Source: Iris pallida (lineage: Eukaryota > Streptophyta > Magnoliopsida > Asparagales > Iridaceae). Taken from it: DNA of 64,000 nt. The notes beneath the pieces were generated by a model. That model searched no databases and was not told where the DNA came from. It was given only the letters and a program-made list of their open reading frames with translations. The position numbers were made by a program, and so were the translations under genes. The stretch lies in NCBI GenBank assembly GCA_029216955.1, contig JANAVB010009599.1, positions 2,032,240 to 2,096,239 on the forward strand. The letters are read 5' to 3'. How positions within the stretch are numbered: the first letter of the stretch is position 1; each line of letters opens with the position of its first letter. Positions 31,436 to 45,047 of the stretch are shown here, piece by piece.

Positions 31436-34400
31436 TCTCTACCCTCCTTAGAAAAATTCCGTCCTCGGAATTTCAAATCCAAGCAGGATAGAAACATCGG
31501 GGCTAAACTAATCTAAGTACAAGCAATTCAATTAAGCAATCATTTTACAATGTCCATAGCAAGTAACATATCTATATTTAACAATCTACGATATCAAGCA
31601 ATTCTACCCAAAAGGTGATAAGCATAAGGAATCAAGACAATCAAGGTACACAGAAAAAGATATACCTTGTGAGTCAAACAGGTGTGGATACCGTGATCGG
31701 ATATCATCCTCACGTTCCCACGTTGACTCTCCCAAAGAGTGATGACCCCAAGCAACCCGGATAAGGTTAATTGTTCGGTTCTTGAGTATCTTCTCTCTTC
31801 AGTCCAAGATGGACACAGGCTGCTCCTCGTAAGACAGGTTGGTACCAACAACCAGTTCTCAATGATCGAGGATATGGCTGGGGTCCGATACATACCTTCG
31901 CAATTGAGATATATGAAACACGTCATGCACCTCTCGTAACGAAGGTGGAAGGGACAAACGATAAGCAACATCGCCTACCCTATTAAGAATAACAAATGGG
32001 CCTACGTATCGTGGACTCAACTTCCCGCGAACGCCAAATCTAATGACCCCACGGGTAGGTGAGATCCGCAAGAACACGTGGTCCCCAACAAAAAACTTAG
32101 CGGCCTACGATGCTGGTCCGCCCAATGACGATGCCGATCCTGCGCAACACGAAGTCGCTCTCTAATTTCCTTAATCACTTCAACCGTCTGGATAATCATT
32201 TCTGGCCTAGCATCTTCCTTTCCCCGATATCATCCCATGTTAGTGGCGATCTACACTTCTTACCATATAGTGTCTCAAATGGCGCCATCTGGATACTGGC
32301 TTGATAACTGTTGTTGTATGAGAACTCAACTAAGTGCAGGTGGCTTTCCCAAGATCCTCCAAAATCCAGAGTGCAAGCTCGCAACATATCTTCCAAAGTC
32401 TGAATTGTCCTTTCTGATTGCCCTGTCCGTCTATGGATGGTAAGCCGTGCTAAATCTTAACTTGGTACCCAGACTATGATGTAAGCTCTTCCAGAAATAT
32501 GATGTAAAGTGGGTATCTCGGTCTGACACAATACTGACAGGGACTCCATGCTGCCTGACTATCTGTTGCATATACAACTCTGCCAACTTTTCTGTAGATT
32601 GCCCTACTCTGAAAGGAAGAAAATGTGCTACCTTTGTAAGCCGATCTACTATCACCCAAATAGCATCTTTACCACTTGGTGATCTCGGTAAACCGGTCAC
32701 AAAGTCCATTGTGATGTGTTCCCACTTCTATTCCGGGATAGGAAGCGGTTGTAATAATCCAGCTGGCCTCTGCTGTTCTGCCTTTACTTGCTGACATATC
32801 AAGCAACGGGAAACAAACCTAGCTATCTCCCTCTTCATCCCGTTCCACCAGAAGTGCTGCTTGATATCTTGGTACATTTTGGTCCCTCCAGGATGTATAG
32901 AATACTGAGAACTGTGAGCTTCTGTCATAACTTTCTGTCTGATATCTCCACTAGGTACACATAGACGTGATCCAAACCTAAGTGTACCGTCTTCGTGGAT
33001 TTTCAACTCCTTTCTGAGTCCTGACTCACATTCTGCTCTAAGCTTCTGAATCCTTGGGTCTTGTGCCTGAGCTGCCTTGATTCTGCCTACCAAGTCGGAT
33101 TGAACTTGTAGACTCGCCAGAATTCCTACATCACTAGGAAGTATAACTTCGATGCCCATCTCCTGAAGGTCTTCTAAGATGTGCTTCTGCGTTGTCAACA
33201 TAAATGCGCCGCCTTTTCTGCTGAGAGCGTCTGCTACCACATTAGCCTTGCCTGGATGATACTGAAGCTCCACGTCATAATCCTTGATCAGCTCTAACCA
33301 TCTTCTCTGCCTCATGTTCAGCTCCTTCTGAGTAAAGATGTACTTCAGACTTTTGTGGTCTGTGTACATGTCTACTCGGTCACCATATAAGTAATGCCTC
33401 CATAGCTTCAAAGCAAATACTACTGCCAGCCAACTCCAAATCATGAGTTGGGTAATTCTTCTCATGGTCTCGAAGCTGCCTTGATGCGTACGCTATCACC
33501 TTCCCATGCTGCATGAGGACACATCCAAGTCCTTTTCCTGACGCATCACAATATACTGTAAAACCTCCGGGTCCAACTGGCAATGTAAGAATAGGCGCTG
33601 ATATCAACTTCTGCTTCAAATTTTCAAACGATGACTGGCATTCTGTCGACCAGACAAATGGCACATCCTTCCGTGTCAAGCGGGTCATGGGTGCTGAAAG
33701 TCTTACAAAATCTGACACAAATCTTCTGTAATATCCTGCCAATCCCAAGAAACTCCGTACATCAGCTACGGTCTTGGGTACTGCCCAACTTTCTACTGCT
33801 TCTACCTTCTTGGGATCCACTGCTACTCCAGCTCCTGATACGATATGACCCAAAAATGAAATATGATCCGTCCAGAACTCATACTTGCTGAGCTTGGCAT
33901 ACAACTGGTTCTCTCTCAGAACCTGCAACACTTTCCTGAGGTGGTCTTCATGCTCATCTTCACTAGCAGAGTACACAAGAATGTCGTCGAGAAATACTAC
34001 GACAAACTGATCTAAATACGGCAGAAAGATACGGTTCATCAAATCCATGAATATTGCTGGAGCATTGGTCAAACCAAACGGCATTACTAAGAATTCATAA
34101 TGTCCATACTTCGACCTGAATACTGTCTTGGGAATGTCTTCCTTTCGAACCCTCACTTGATGGTACCCCGAACGAAGATCTATCTTGGAGAAAACTCTAG
34201 CCCTGCTCAACTGATCAAACAAGTCGTCAATCCTGGGTTGTGGGTACTTGTTCTTTACTGTTGCTACGTTAAGCTTCCTGTAGTCGATACACAATCTGGA
34301 TGATCCATCCTTCTTTCCCACAAGTACCACTGGTGCTGTCCATGGCGATATGCTAGCTTGGATAAACTTCTTCTCCTTCAATTCCTCTATGTGCTGATAC

Positions 34401-36634
34401 ACCTTGGCCTGCTCCGAATCCGCCATTCTGTAAACCCGATCTGATATCGGTTTAGTCCCAGGTGCCAATTCTATACTGAACTCAATATCTCTAACCGGTG
34501 GCAGACCGGGAAGTTCTTCGGGAAATACGTCTAGAAATTCTTTAACTACCTTCGGAACCTGAACTTCTTCCATTGCTGTTATTACTCCTTGCTCTTGCTG
34601 AGTTGCCTCTGATCTGACTAAGGTGAATCTCTTCATGTCTGGAATATCAAAAGATATACTCTCACTACGACAATCTATTATCGCATGACTGTCTCTCAGC
34701 CAGTCCATGCCTAAGATAACGTCGAAATTTCCAACAGGAAATTCTATCAACCGGGCGGGTAAGGAATGCCCGCAAACTACAACACTACACGCTAGAATAA
34801 CTCTACTAACTCCTACGAGCCCATTGCCAGTGAGTATATTCAACCTCCCTGGCAATGCCTCGAACTCCATTCCTAGCCGTGTCGCAAATTGTGCAGATAT
34901 AAATGAGTGTGATGCTCCTGAATCAAACAATGCTACTGCTGAGATATGAGCCGACGAGAATGTTACCTGCCATAACATCTCCTGATGCCAATGCCTCTTC
35001 CAAGGACAGAGTGAATGCCTGCCCTCGACCTCCTTGCTGGTTTCCATGCGGTGGCCTAATCTGGTGCTGCTGCTGGCCCCTGCCTTGATGATGCTGGGGT
35101 GGTCTATGCTGGTGCTGCTGCATCGGCGGTCCCTGCTTGCCGAAATATCTGAGCCTGTAGCATTAACGGACGCTGGGCCAATGGTCTCACTGCTACCGCT
35201 GGTCCTCGATACTGCCCTGCCCCTGGTGCTGGCAGAGCAGGAAACTGTTGCCCTGGTCCTCCTGACCTCGAATTCATGGGACATGTGGTAACCCGATGAT
35301 CTGGATTTCCACATATCAAACACAGTCCGTTTAATGCCCGACACACATCTCTAGTGTGCCCCATCTTCCCACAATAAGTACAGCCCGCTGGGGGTTGCTG
35401 GTTCTTCTTCTGTTGCTGCTGCTGCCTGGGTGGTGGTGCTGGCCCTCGCATTGCCACATCGTGAATGCGAATGCCAAGGGATGGTGCTGTTGTTCGGGGC
35501 GCTGCTCCCCCTCCTCCTTCAATCTGACTGTGAGATCTCTTCTGACCTCCAGTCCTTACTGTGATCCTCTGAATGGTGATCTCATGCCTTCGGGTTGCGT
35601 CAATATCTCATCAAAAGTCTGGTAATTGTGCCCCTCTATCAATTGCAAGAGCTCAAGATGAAACCCTTGCTGAAACCTCATAGCCCTCTGGCGCTCCGTC
35701 GCTACCATCTCTGGGGCAAACCTACTTAATCTGCAGAACTCCGCTGCATAAGCATCTACCGTCTTGCCAGCCTGCTTGAGGTTGATAAACTTCTGTTGTA
35801 GCTCAAACTGTGCCATAACTCCATAGTACTTTGTCTTGAATCTTGCTGTAAAATCGCCCCAAGCCACAGGACGTCTGATGCCTATCTCCTCTGATTTCTA
35901 CCAATCACGTGCGAGATCCTGAAGTAACAACTTCACCTGATCCACACGTTCTTCTGCCGGCACCTTAGCGGCTGTCAAAATAGCCTCAATGTCCTTAAGC
36001 CATGCATCTGCTGAGATGGCATCCTCCGTGCCTTCGAAACGGCGGGGGTTGTACTTGCAAAATCGGGCTGACGCTCCTGAATCTGTCCTTGCCCCTCTTT
36101 CCAAAGCTGTCTGCAACCCTTGGTTGAGTAGTACATTCTGCTCTTGTAACTGAGCGTGCATGCGCTGCTGGACTAACATCTGGTGTTGCTGAGTAGCCAT
36201 CATCCCTCTCATGATCTCCAGAAGGGCTGGTGTGTCCAATTCTATAGGGATAGGTGGAACTATTGGTGGTATTGGAACCTCCAGATACTGCGGTTCCAAC
36301 TGCTGGTTCTACTATCACCTCTTCTTGAATAGTCTCATGAAGTGGTTCTGACCCTTGTTGCTGACCAACCTGGTCAGGTTGTCTATGCTGCCCTTGTTGT
36401 TGCTGTCCAATCCTGACAGATGCGGACGAGGTGCCCCTAAGAAAAGGGACAAGAAAACCATCAAACGGCCGGACAGGAAAGATCAATGAAGTCAAGGGAT
36501 ATTGGAATATCAAGATAGAATTGAGAACAACGAATCATGAGATCAAGGGGGAACGTGTGTGATTGAGACATCCTACAAATCAAAACACCCCACAAGTCAT
36601 GAAATCAGACCTGCATGGGCCACCACTAAAACCT
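31436..36634 (-). pseudogene. E1 gag-pol, decayed
   Basis: Minus strand. Gag starts at about 36299 (MEPQYLEV) and stops at a TAG near 35897 where RDW-W is expected. It resumes as AWGDFTARFKTKYY (35867) and shifts frame near 35560. CCHC knuckles [14 protein letters not shown] and [14 protein letters not shown] lie near 35340. A protease DSGASHSF and RT with [28 protein letters not shown] and FLDDIL occupy the frame ending 33380, where a frameshift interrupts RNase H ([13 protein letters not shown]). RNase H plus the integrase zinc region run 33465-32728 to a TAG for IPEW. The integrase core ([13 protein letters not shown]) ends with a TAG for glutamine near 32431. The chromodomain-like tail lies near 31700-31860. 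At the RNase H glycine where C and D have TGA, E1 keeps GGA. Confidence 0.92.
36608..36625 (-). other. Conserved block after E1 5' LTR, candidate primer-binding site
   Basis: On the minus strand TGGTGGCCCATGCAGGTC, 9 nt from the LTR, is identical to the blocks in C and D. Confidence 0.55.
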
Positions 36635-39374
36635 TGTCACACCCCAGAACCAGAATACTGGAGAGCGAAGGAATGACTCAGCCAGCTACGTATTACGGGT
36701 AGATGAATACCGTATAATACGATCAATACTGTCTACAAGACGAGGGGGGTACATACTACATGAAAGTCTCACTATGGTCACTTCACATCTATTGTCTCAA
36801 TCATTCAAACAAGAAACAAAAATAGAGAACATATAAGATAAAGCAGTAAGGCGTCCCAAACGCTTAGTCAAAATGTTCTTTGATATCTGGCTTTATAAAA
36901 CATAGCCAGATGATGTAGCAAGGCATACACAATTGTTATCAGCTGCAGCCTGACTTAGTTACAATTATGTAAAAGTAAGTACAAGACAATCCGACTAACA
37001 TGTCGGTGCCAAACGGCAAGGTACAAAGTAGATAACAAAATGAGCGGAGAAGTAAGAAACCCACTCGAGTCCTCCTACGATCATCCCTCTAGTGTTGACC
37101 ATCTTGGAGGTAGAAGTAAGCTGAGTCCTCGGGAACCGGCTCTAAATCTGGCCATGCAAAACCAGAGAGGTTAGACCTCTAATAGCAAGTACCACAAGGA
37201 AGCACGACATGAGAACTAAAACCAGTAATGAGAAATATGATAAATAGATCTCTGCTTGCCACTAGGATTCTCATAACATCATGACACTTCGAACCAACCT
37301 TCCAAGGACAGAAGTTGGCCCGTCATGTCCTGACATTCTGATCATCTTAGTTAGGCAACAGAGTAGGTACAGTACACAAACAAATCAATTTAAACGGCCA
37401 TTCAACTACTATGGCTTGCTACTATGTGTTCCAAGTTATCCTGGAATTATGCAATAAAAGATTCCTCAGTTCTTACTATGTGCAAGCAAGGCTAGTTTAC
37501 CCAGTCAATCAATTACGCCAATCATGAATTAGATGAGTCCCAGCAGGACGCCCGTCATCAATATATAATATACAATAAATAATATAACCAGATACCGCTC
37601 CATGCCCGTGTAGCAGGCTTGCAGTATCTGTGGGGACCAGCCGACCTGTCGGGCACTTAATAGTCCTAAGAGGGCTACCATGTAAGAACTCGGGAATCCA
37701 TTCTTTCCATGCAATTATTATTTTATTTAACTTAATAATATCTATGTTGAGTGAAATCCCATGCAGTGGATCATGGTTATTCAAATGAGTACGTTCGTAC
37801 GGGGTACGATATGCGCAACTCTACAACGATACCCGTGCGGCTAGGTTGTAGGTCTTACATAGCGTAATGCAACAATCAAATCTAACCACGAAATAATCAT
37901 GCCTTGACCATAAAGTACACATGCTGCTTTTGTAGAAAAATAAATAAATAAATAATTAATTAGATTGAAGCATGCATGTGTCTGTATGCCGAGATTCGGG
38001 ATTAGCCAGTCGATTACAATAGTTCATAGTTAATATGAACGTGTCTCATTCATTCAATTCAATAAGACGACTAACCAGTCTCTCAGTTTCAACTAGGAAT
38101 ACATGATCAATTATTAGTCAAGGTCACAATCATTATCAATGGTGACAAGGCATGAAAGTCAACTAATATTCAGTGGGGTCGAGTCTACAACTCTCAGGGT
38201 TTAATTCCAGTCAATCGGGGTATCTATAACTCAATTCACGACACATGGTACATCCCACGTAACAATCTATATTTAACAGAAATATTAGCATATCATGATT
38301 ATATCAAGTTTATGCAAAAAGGCGTAAGGATATGAAATGGACGTTAAATATCTAATAAGATATCAATATACAGGGCTATAGAAAATCCAGGGTAAGCAGG
38401 CTACGCTCATGTCAGCCTACGCTCAAGTCAGCCTACGCTCAAGTCGGGCTACGCTCAAGTCAGGCTACGCTCAAGTCAGCGTACGCTCAGGCAAGCTGGC
38501 GTATGGACTCCATACGACTCCTTACCCTCCAAGCCAGCGTACGCAAGTCATACGCTTCCAAAAGGCAGCGTATGAACTCCATACGACTCCTCATCAAGGC
38601 AGCGTATGCAATACATACGCTGCCAAAAGATAGCGTATGAGGCAGACTGCGCTGCGCTAAAGAGCGCGCGCAGCTCAGTGGCGCTAGCTAAAAAGCTCGC
38701 GCCCACTGCTCACTGTCTTCTCCAAACAGCAAGAACTCCATGGTTTGAACCCAAAGCTTCAAAATCCACTAACTTGGTCAAAATAAGTCCAAATCCAACT
38801 TTGCAAAGGTTAAAATTGGGTAGAATAAAATTCTCTACAACATGGAACCATCAAAACTTGCAAACAAAGAAGTTTGATAGATCAAAACCACCAAAATCCG
38901 AAAATAACTCATTTCTAGATCTACAAAAATTAAGACTTCGAAATGAAAAATGCCAAGTTCTAAACTCTCTTAGGATCATGAGAGGAAGATAAATAAACTA
39001 TAAAAACATGGATTCTCATGGGAAGCAAGTTGTACTTGCCTACAGTTTGGTAGGTGGAGGGAGTGATGAGGAAGAAGAAGAGTGATGGTGAAGGAAAAAT
39101 AATGAAGAGAGAAATGGGGGGTTGGCTTTAAATGAAAAGGTGGTGGTAGGTGGGGGTGTTAGGTTTGGTTCATGATGAACCAACTAACTAAACCAAACCA
39201 AGCCGAACCCAAGTCTAGCTAAAGCAGAAAAATAAAAGCAGAAAGTAAAATGCAGATAATTAATTAACATGAATTTGAAGGAATTTAAATACAGGATAAT
39301 ACATGATAAATATTAAATAAATTCATTTGAGTAGTACATGTATAAAATACGCATTCTGGGAACGGGGAGTGACA
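36635..39374 (-). repeat. Middle (functional 5') LTR of E1
   Basis: 2740 bp, closely similar to the 3' LTR. It carries its own CTACGCTCAAGT array (about 38398-38640, one unit more than the other LTR) and the same 11-bp hairpin (38598-38624). Confidence 0.93.
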
Positions 39375-40075
39375 TCTCTACCCTACTTAGAAAAATTTTG
39401 TCCTCGAAATTTCAAATCCAAGCAGGATAGAAACATCGGGACTAAACTAATCTAAGTACAAGCAATTCAATCAAGCAATCATTTTACAATGTCCATAGCA
39501 AGTAACATATCTATATTTAACAATCTACGATATCAAGCAATTCTACCCAAAAGGTGATAAGCATAAGGAATCAAGACAATCAAGGTACACAGAAAAAGAT
39601 ATACCTTGTGAGTCAAACAGGTGTGGATACCGTGATCGGATATCATCCTCACGTTCCCACGTTGACTCTCCCAAAGAGTGATGACCCCAAGCAACCCGGA
39701 CAAGGTTAATTGTTCGGTTCTTGAGTATCTTCTTTCTTCGGTCCAAGATGGACACAGGCTGCTCCTCGTAAGACAGGTTGGTACCAACAACCAGTTTTGA
39801 ATGATTAAGGATATGGCTGGGGTTGGCTTTAAATGAAAAGGTGGTGGTAGGTGGAGGTGTTAGGTTTGGTTCATGATGAACCAACTAACTAAACCAAACC
39901 AAGCCGAATCCAAGTCTAGCTAAAGCAGAGAAATAAAAGCAGAAAGTAAAATGCAGATAATTAATTAACATAAATTTGAAGAAATTTAAATACAGGATAA
40001 TACATGATAAATATTAAATAAATTTATTTAAGTAGTACATGTATAAAATACGCATTCTGGAAACGGGGAGTGACA
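39375..40075 (-). repeat. Remnant of a second E1 unit: 3' internal end plus LTR fragment
   Basis: 39375-39820 matches 31436-31881 without length change, and 39821-40075 matches the last 255 bp of the 3' LTR copy (31181-31435), again without length change. Between them everything else of a second element is missing. The join is ATGGCTGG|GGTTGGC with G-run microhomology. Confidence 0.92.
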
Positions 40076-41560
40076 GTAGAGCGCATCAAGGCAACATTGC
40101 CCAATGACGCTAGATTTCGACGGCTCAATGAGAGGACTGAAGCAGGAGAGCAGACAGGATTGAGGATCCACACCGATGGGACATTACGATGTGGTGATCG
40201 TATTTATGTTCCCAATAGAGATCTACGGCAGGAGCTGATGGCCGAGGCTCACAGTTCGACTTACTCTATTCATCCCGGAGGGACCAAGATGTATCGTGAC
40301 TTACGACAGTATTATTGGTGGCATGGAATGAAGCGAGAGATAGCTCGTTTCATTGCCAAGTGCTTGGTATGTCAACAAGTTAAGGACAGAGCACCAGAGG
40401 ACGGCCAGATTATTGCAGCCGCTATCCATTCCCGAGTGGAAAGTGGGAGCACATTACTATGGATTTCGTCATGGGTTTTCCTCGGAGTCCTAGAGGACAT
40501 GACACAGTGTGGGTGATTATTGATAGACTTACGAAGTCAGCACATTTCTTACCTTTTAGAGTGGGCCAGTCGACAGAGGATATTGGCGGAGATGTATATG
40601 GAGCAGATTGTGAGATTGCACGGTGTGCCTGTTAGTATTGTGTCGGACCGTGACTCGAGATTCACCTCGCACTTTTGGAGGAGCATGCAAGAGAGTTTGG
40701 GCACTCGACTGAAGTTTAGCACATCGTATCATCCGCAGACAGACGGCCAGTCGGAGCGTACCATTCAGATGATAGAAGATATGTTGAGAGCGTGTATGCT
40801 TGATTTTGGTGGTTCATAGGAGGACCATCTTCATCTTGTTGAGTTTTCCTACAATAATAGCTATCAAGCGAGCATTCAAATGGCTCCGTTTGAAGCATTA
40901 TATGGTAGGAAGTGTCGGTCTCCTGTTTGTTGGAGCGACATAGGAGAGCGACAATTATTGGGTCCCGAGTTGGTCTTGAGCACAGTGGAGACAGGGAAGA
41001 AAATTCAGGACCACCTGTGAGCAGCGCAGGATCGTCAGAAGCAGTGGGTAGATAATCGTCGTCGACCCTTGGAATTCAAAGTGGGTGACCATGTGTTCTT
41101 GAAGATATCCCCCACTAGAGGCACGATTCGATTCAGAGGACGTGGCAAGTTGAGTCCAAGGTACATCGGGCCTTTCGATGTCTTAGAATGTGTTGGAGAG
41201 GTTGCCTACAGATTGGCATTGCCACCGTCGCTAGAGGGAGTACATGACGTATTCCATGTATCTCAGCTGTGGAGGTACGTGGCGGACAGCAATCATGTGC
41301 TTGATCACTCCGAGATCACAGTGGGACCGAGTTTGTCATACGAAGAGCAACCAGTAGGTATCCTCGATCGCTGAGTGAAGGTGTTGCGGAACCAATCTAA
41401 TCCATTGGTTCGCGTAGCATGGAAGCATCACTCGCCAGGGGAGTCTACTTGGGTGCGCGAGGACGACATCCGAAATCGCTACCCACAGTTGTTTGAAAAC
41501 GAAGGCATGTCTTGCATTTTAAGTGTTATCAATTTCCTTGCATTGCATTTGATCCCCTGA
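40076..41560 (+). pseudogene. Gypsy C integrase and chromodomain-like tail
   Basis: Joined across E1, the reading is QVQSSLV-ERIKATLPNDARF. The zinc region [13 protein letters not shown]...CLVCQQVK is intact to about 40385. At least two frameshifts follow before the catalytic core ([30 protein letters not shown]). TAG at about 40817 replaces a tryptophan, and further stops lie near 41018 and 41372. The tail shows [29 protein letters not shown] and a chromodomain-like VAWKHHSPGESTWVRED, which places C among chromoviruses. Confidence 0.92.
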
Positions 41561-41606
41561 CCTTAGTTTAATTTCGAGGACGAAATTTTCTTCAAGTTGG
41601 GTAGGA

Positions 41607-41902
41607 TGTAAAACCCCAATATTTTTTTATTATTTTAATGCTTTAAAAGAATTATTTTTCTATATTTATTTGAATTTATTTGGTATATATACGTAATTGT
41701 AGATGTGTAAATGTATGTATGTTTGTGTGCGTGATAATTTAGATACTCCTAAATATAGCTTACCTTGTTATAAAATATTTTTGTTACTTTCTTCAAAATT
41801 TTAGAATTTTTCCTTGTGATTATATATATATATATATATATATTTACAAACTCTAAAATATATATATATATATATATTTTTTTTTTTACAAACTCTAACA
41901 AA

Positions 41903-41967
<65 letters not shown>

Positions 41968-44621
41968 GTTGGTGGTGGGCCGACCCCCCATACAGCAGCT
42001 CAGCTGCGGCGAGAAAAGGGGGGGCCCGACCCCCACAACTCGTTTACTTGGCAGCAGCTAGTAGCTGCAACCATTAGACCCGACCCCACCAACAAGTTAA
42101 TACCACCAGCAGCTATAGCTGCAAACCCTTCAAAAACCCGACCCCACACCAATCAACCCGAGCTCCCCCCAAATTCCGAGTTATATTCGTGAAGCAGGCA
42201 CAGGAGCACCTATAAGAGCTCCGCGACCGAACCCTAACCCCCAAATTTTTGTCTTCCACCTGAAGTCCCATCTCCTCTCCACCACGACCCCAAGGCCACC
42301 AACCTTCCCGTGCACACCCCAGCCGCCGGTGAACCACCTTCATCAATCGGAGACATCGTCGGAGTCACATTCGCAAGAAAACAGAGGAAGTTCTATTCTC
42401 GATCAAACCGCAAGGTACTGTTTTCAACCCAGTATTTCTCGCTTCGTGCTTAGCCGATTCTCGCACCGTAACTTCCTAGGGATAACCAATATAACCATCT
42501 AGAAGTCCTCCAACTGGATTGGAGAGTACTCGACCAGATTCCTCAAGAGACTGATTTGAAATTCCCAAAAAATCGTCGGAACAAAACAGTTTCAGGCTGT
42601 TCCAAAACCCAACTTAGAAGCCCGATTCGATCCGTAGGTCAAGAGTTTTTAGAAACTAATTGAAAACATTAGTTAACAATATAACCAAGAGTAGAACGCA
42701 ACTTTTGGATCGAAGTTTCGATTAATATGTAGGAAAAAATCTGTATGTGAAGTTGTCGAAAAAACTGGTTTCTAAATCACACAAATTCTGAAATTTCCAC
42801 GATACGACGTACACCCCGACAAACCGGGCGACGTGGTCACGCACTATACGCATCGAAAGGCGCGTATGGACGTTGCGGATGTGTGGGAACTGACGGAACT
42901 CAGTTTCGTCGCGTGTGTGCGACGAAATCAACGTGTATCCGTCGAGATACCCCCGTATCGACGTTTTGCAAACTTGCCCATAACTTCGTGTACAGTCGTC
43001 GGATCGAGACGAAACTTGCACCAACAGGCCCGGATCGAAATTCTGGTCTTGCATGCCAAGTTTGGTTCGATTCTGAGAAGGTCGAATCGGAACCCAATTT
43101 TGGCGGGCCCGCGACCCTACTCAAACGGACGATTTTGTACACGGCTCCTCGGAATCCAAAACTGGACATACCATTGAGTTCCTCTCCTCAAACTGAAACC
43201 TGTAGACATGTAGTTTGACGACTTTACAGACCGTAGACTTTGGCACGCGTTTCGGTACAAAGCGAATTCAACGGCGGACATCGTTTTGACCTGAAATTAC
43301 GATTTTGCCCTTATTCCAGAATTTGACTTTTGGATAGGCGTTTCCTAGGTATAACTTCTTTACCGAGATTATTTTTGATGTTTGTTTCAGCGTTTGTAGT
43401 CATCTGTGGTTTGTGAGTTTTGGTGCTGACACTTGCTACTCTTGGACTTGCCACTTTGCACCACCAGACAAGATACCTTGCCACCTTACTCTGTGATTAT
43501 TATATTTTTATTTTCAGTTGTTATTTTTAGCATTTTATTTCATGATATTTAAACTGTGCGTCCAAGTCACACTTGGGTGCAAGCGACTCTATCGGTCGTT
43601 ATCTTGCTTTATTTATTCTCTTGCATTGACTTAGTTTATTGACCACCATTGATGTTGAGGTATTGGTATATCTCATACGACCTTAACACTTGTCGTATCA
43701 CGTGATGTGAGTCACATGTAGGATACGTTTCTACGTAGTCAGCTGGCCACCGATACGTATGGAGCGTGCGACGGATAGGGGTAACTGCCAATAGAATTGC
43801 ATGCTAGAAGACTTGGCGGTTATTAGAGGTACATGTCAGTCATGGAGATGATGATAATAGGCATTGGGTGGGGAAGAACATTACCTGACGTATGGGCTTC
43901 GATTGCACTTCCCTTGTAACCCGGAAGCTCCGCTGGAGATACGGGTATGAGCCTCTCAGGTTGGCCACTGTCGTTTTTCAACGACATGCTCTTGGTCACT
44001 GGTGCCCAAGAGGGGACTATACCGGATCCTATATTCAGCCAGGGCTCATGCGTCGAAGGAATGTATCTCAACTGCATATTCACAGTAGAATGGTCAGGAA
44101 CCCGATTGCATGCATACCTTTTTCTCTTATTATATTATCACAGTTTATATGGCATGGTGTTTTCTTGTATCTTGCTATGTTCCCTGAGGACCTGGTTATC
44201 TCTCCAGGTTTAGACGATTTTCCACAGGAGTACGGAGCGGCATTGGAACTATCTTACATTGATGACGAGGTAGTGCCTTATGACTTCTATTCTATTTCTT
44301 ATCTGAGACAGTTGCAGGCATTATTTTACATCTCTTTTCTATCTATTTTGCGGAGGTCGAACTCCGATCTTGTGAGACTATTTTTTATAGCTGTTTGGAG
44401 TGAGTATGTTCACCCGGCTATCTTTTGATACTCTTATTTAGACTTCATTATCTTCTGTGTTGAGCTGTGATGAGATTAGATATGTTATTTTGGCCTGTGA
44501 TTTTTATTTACAGCTTATGTGCATATATGAGAGTTTCCATATATTGGAGTGTTCTTCGTATATGTGCAGCTGGCATTGTTCACGTACTTGATCCTACATA
44601 TTTTGGGACTGGGGCGTTACA
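41607..44621 (+). repeat. 3' LTR of gypsy C
   Basis: 3015 bp, preceded by the purine-rich GTTGGGTAGGA. It differs from the 5' LTR mainly in TA-tract length and scattered substitutions, including CpG changes. It ends GGGGCGTTACA directly before the second GCAGG. Confidence 0.94.
42904..42927 (+). other. Perfect hairpin in C 3' LTR
   Basis: Identical to the 5' LTR copy: arms TTTCGTCGC and GCGACGAAA, loop GTGTGT. Confidence 0.75.
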
Positions 44622-45047
44622 GCAGGGTAAAAGAGTGAAGGGGTTAGCAAAAAGTCTCCGTCGCGGAAGGGCAAAAACTACGTTGAAATCTGTGAAGAGA
44701 TGGAGTACATCAACAACTCTAGATTTTCCCTTCATGAAAAATAGAGAGCAGCGTACGAAGGCCCGACATGATACTTAGTGTTTTGTTTTATACTTTGTTT
44801 GGATATTAAGGGTAATTTTGGTGTATGTGATGCTTTGGGGGTATGAAACATTATTAGTATGTGGACATGTGATTGACATTGGTTCTAAATTTTTGTAGTC
44901 CTAAGTATCATTATATGTGTGTTTCGACATTGGTTCTGACATGTGATTAAGTTACTTGGTATCCTAAGTGTATTATTTGGTATCCTAAGTATCAGCGTAT
45001 CAGTGTATCATTATTTTTTGCATAAAGCATGACTGTCCTACATAATG

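Larger units (their letters stand above)
28705..40075 (-). mobile_element. Gypsy E1 with two complete LTRs and a partial third
   Basis: On the minus strand: an LTR fragment (40075-39821), the 3' end of an internal region (39820-39375), a full LTR (39374-36635), a full internal region (36634-31436) and a full LTR (31435-28705). The outermost ends are flanked by the same 5 bp, GTAGA (28700-28704, 40076-40080). The whole structure therefore behaves as one insertion that became a tandem and then lost most of one unit. The deletion junction at about 39820 lies in a run of G shared by both sides. It belongs to the same chromovirus group as D. Confidence 0.93.
22083..44621 (+). mobile_element. Gypsy C (Tekay/Del-type chromovirus), nested host of E1
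   Basis: The LTRs at 22083-25241 and 41607-44621 start TGTAAAACCCC and end GGGGCGTTACA. The flanking duplication is GCAGG (22078-22082, 44622-44626). The plus-strand interior carries gag, protease, RT, RNase H, integrase and a chromodomain-like tail, and is interrupted in the region between RNase H and integrase by E1 (28705-40075). Before the 3' LTR stands the conserved tract TTTCGAGGACGAAATTTTC. Stops and frameshifts make it non-autonomous now. Confidence 0.95.
21562..44778 (+). pseudogene. Putative small transcription unit split by gypsy C
   Basis: A CT-rich leader precedes ATGGCACCCAAATCC (21562), an eleven-codon exon start followed by a consensus donor AG|GTATGT (donor GT at 21597-21598). 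A possible acceptor ATGTGCAG (ending 22081) lies exactly where gypsy C inserted. Beyond C, an open segment continues in the frame GGT AAA AGA GTG from 44626 to a stop at 44778. It encodes a basic, unrecognised 51-residue stretch (GKRVKGLAKSLRRGRAK...). With C removed, an ATG 21 nt upstream (MSYHVQ) gives a 56-residue frame. The exon 1 and exon 2 phases do not match in my reading, so the gene model is doubtful. Confidence 0.3.
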
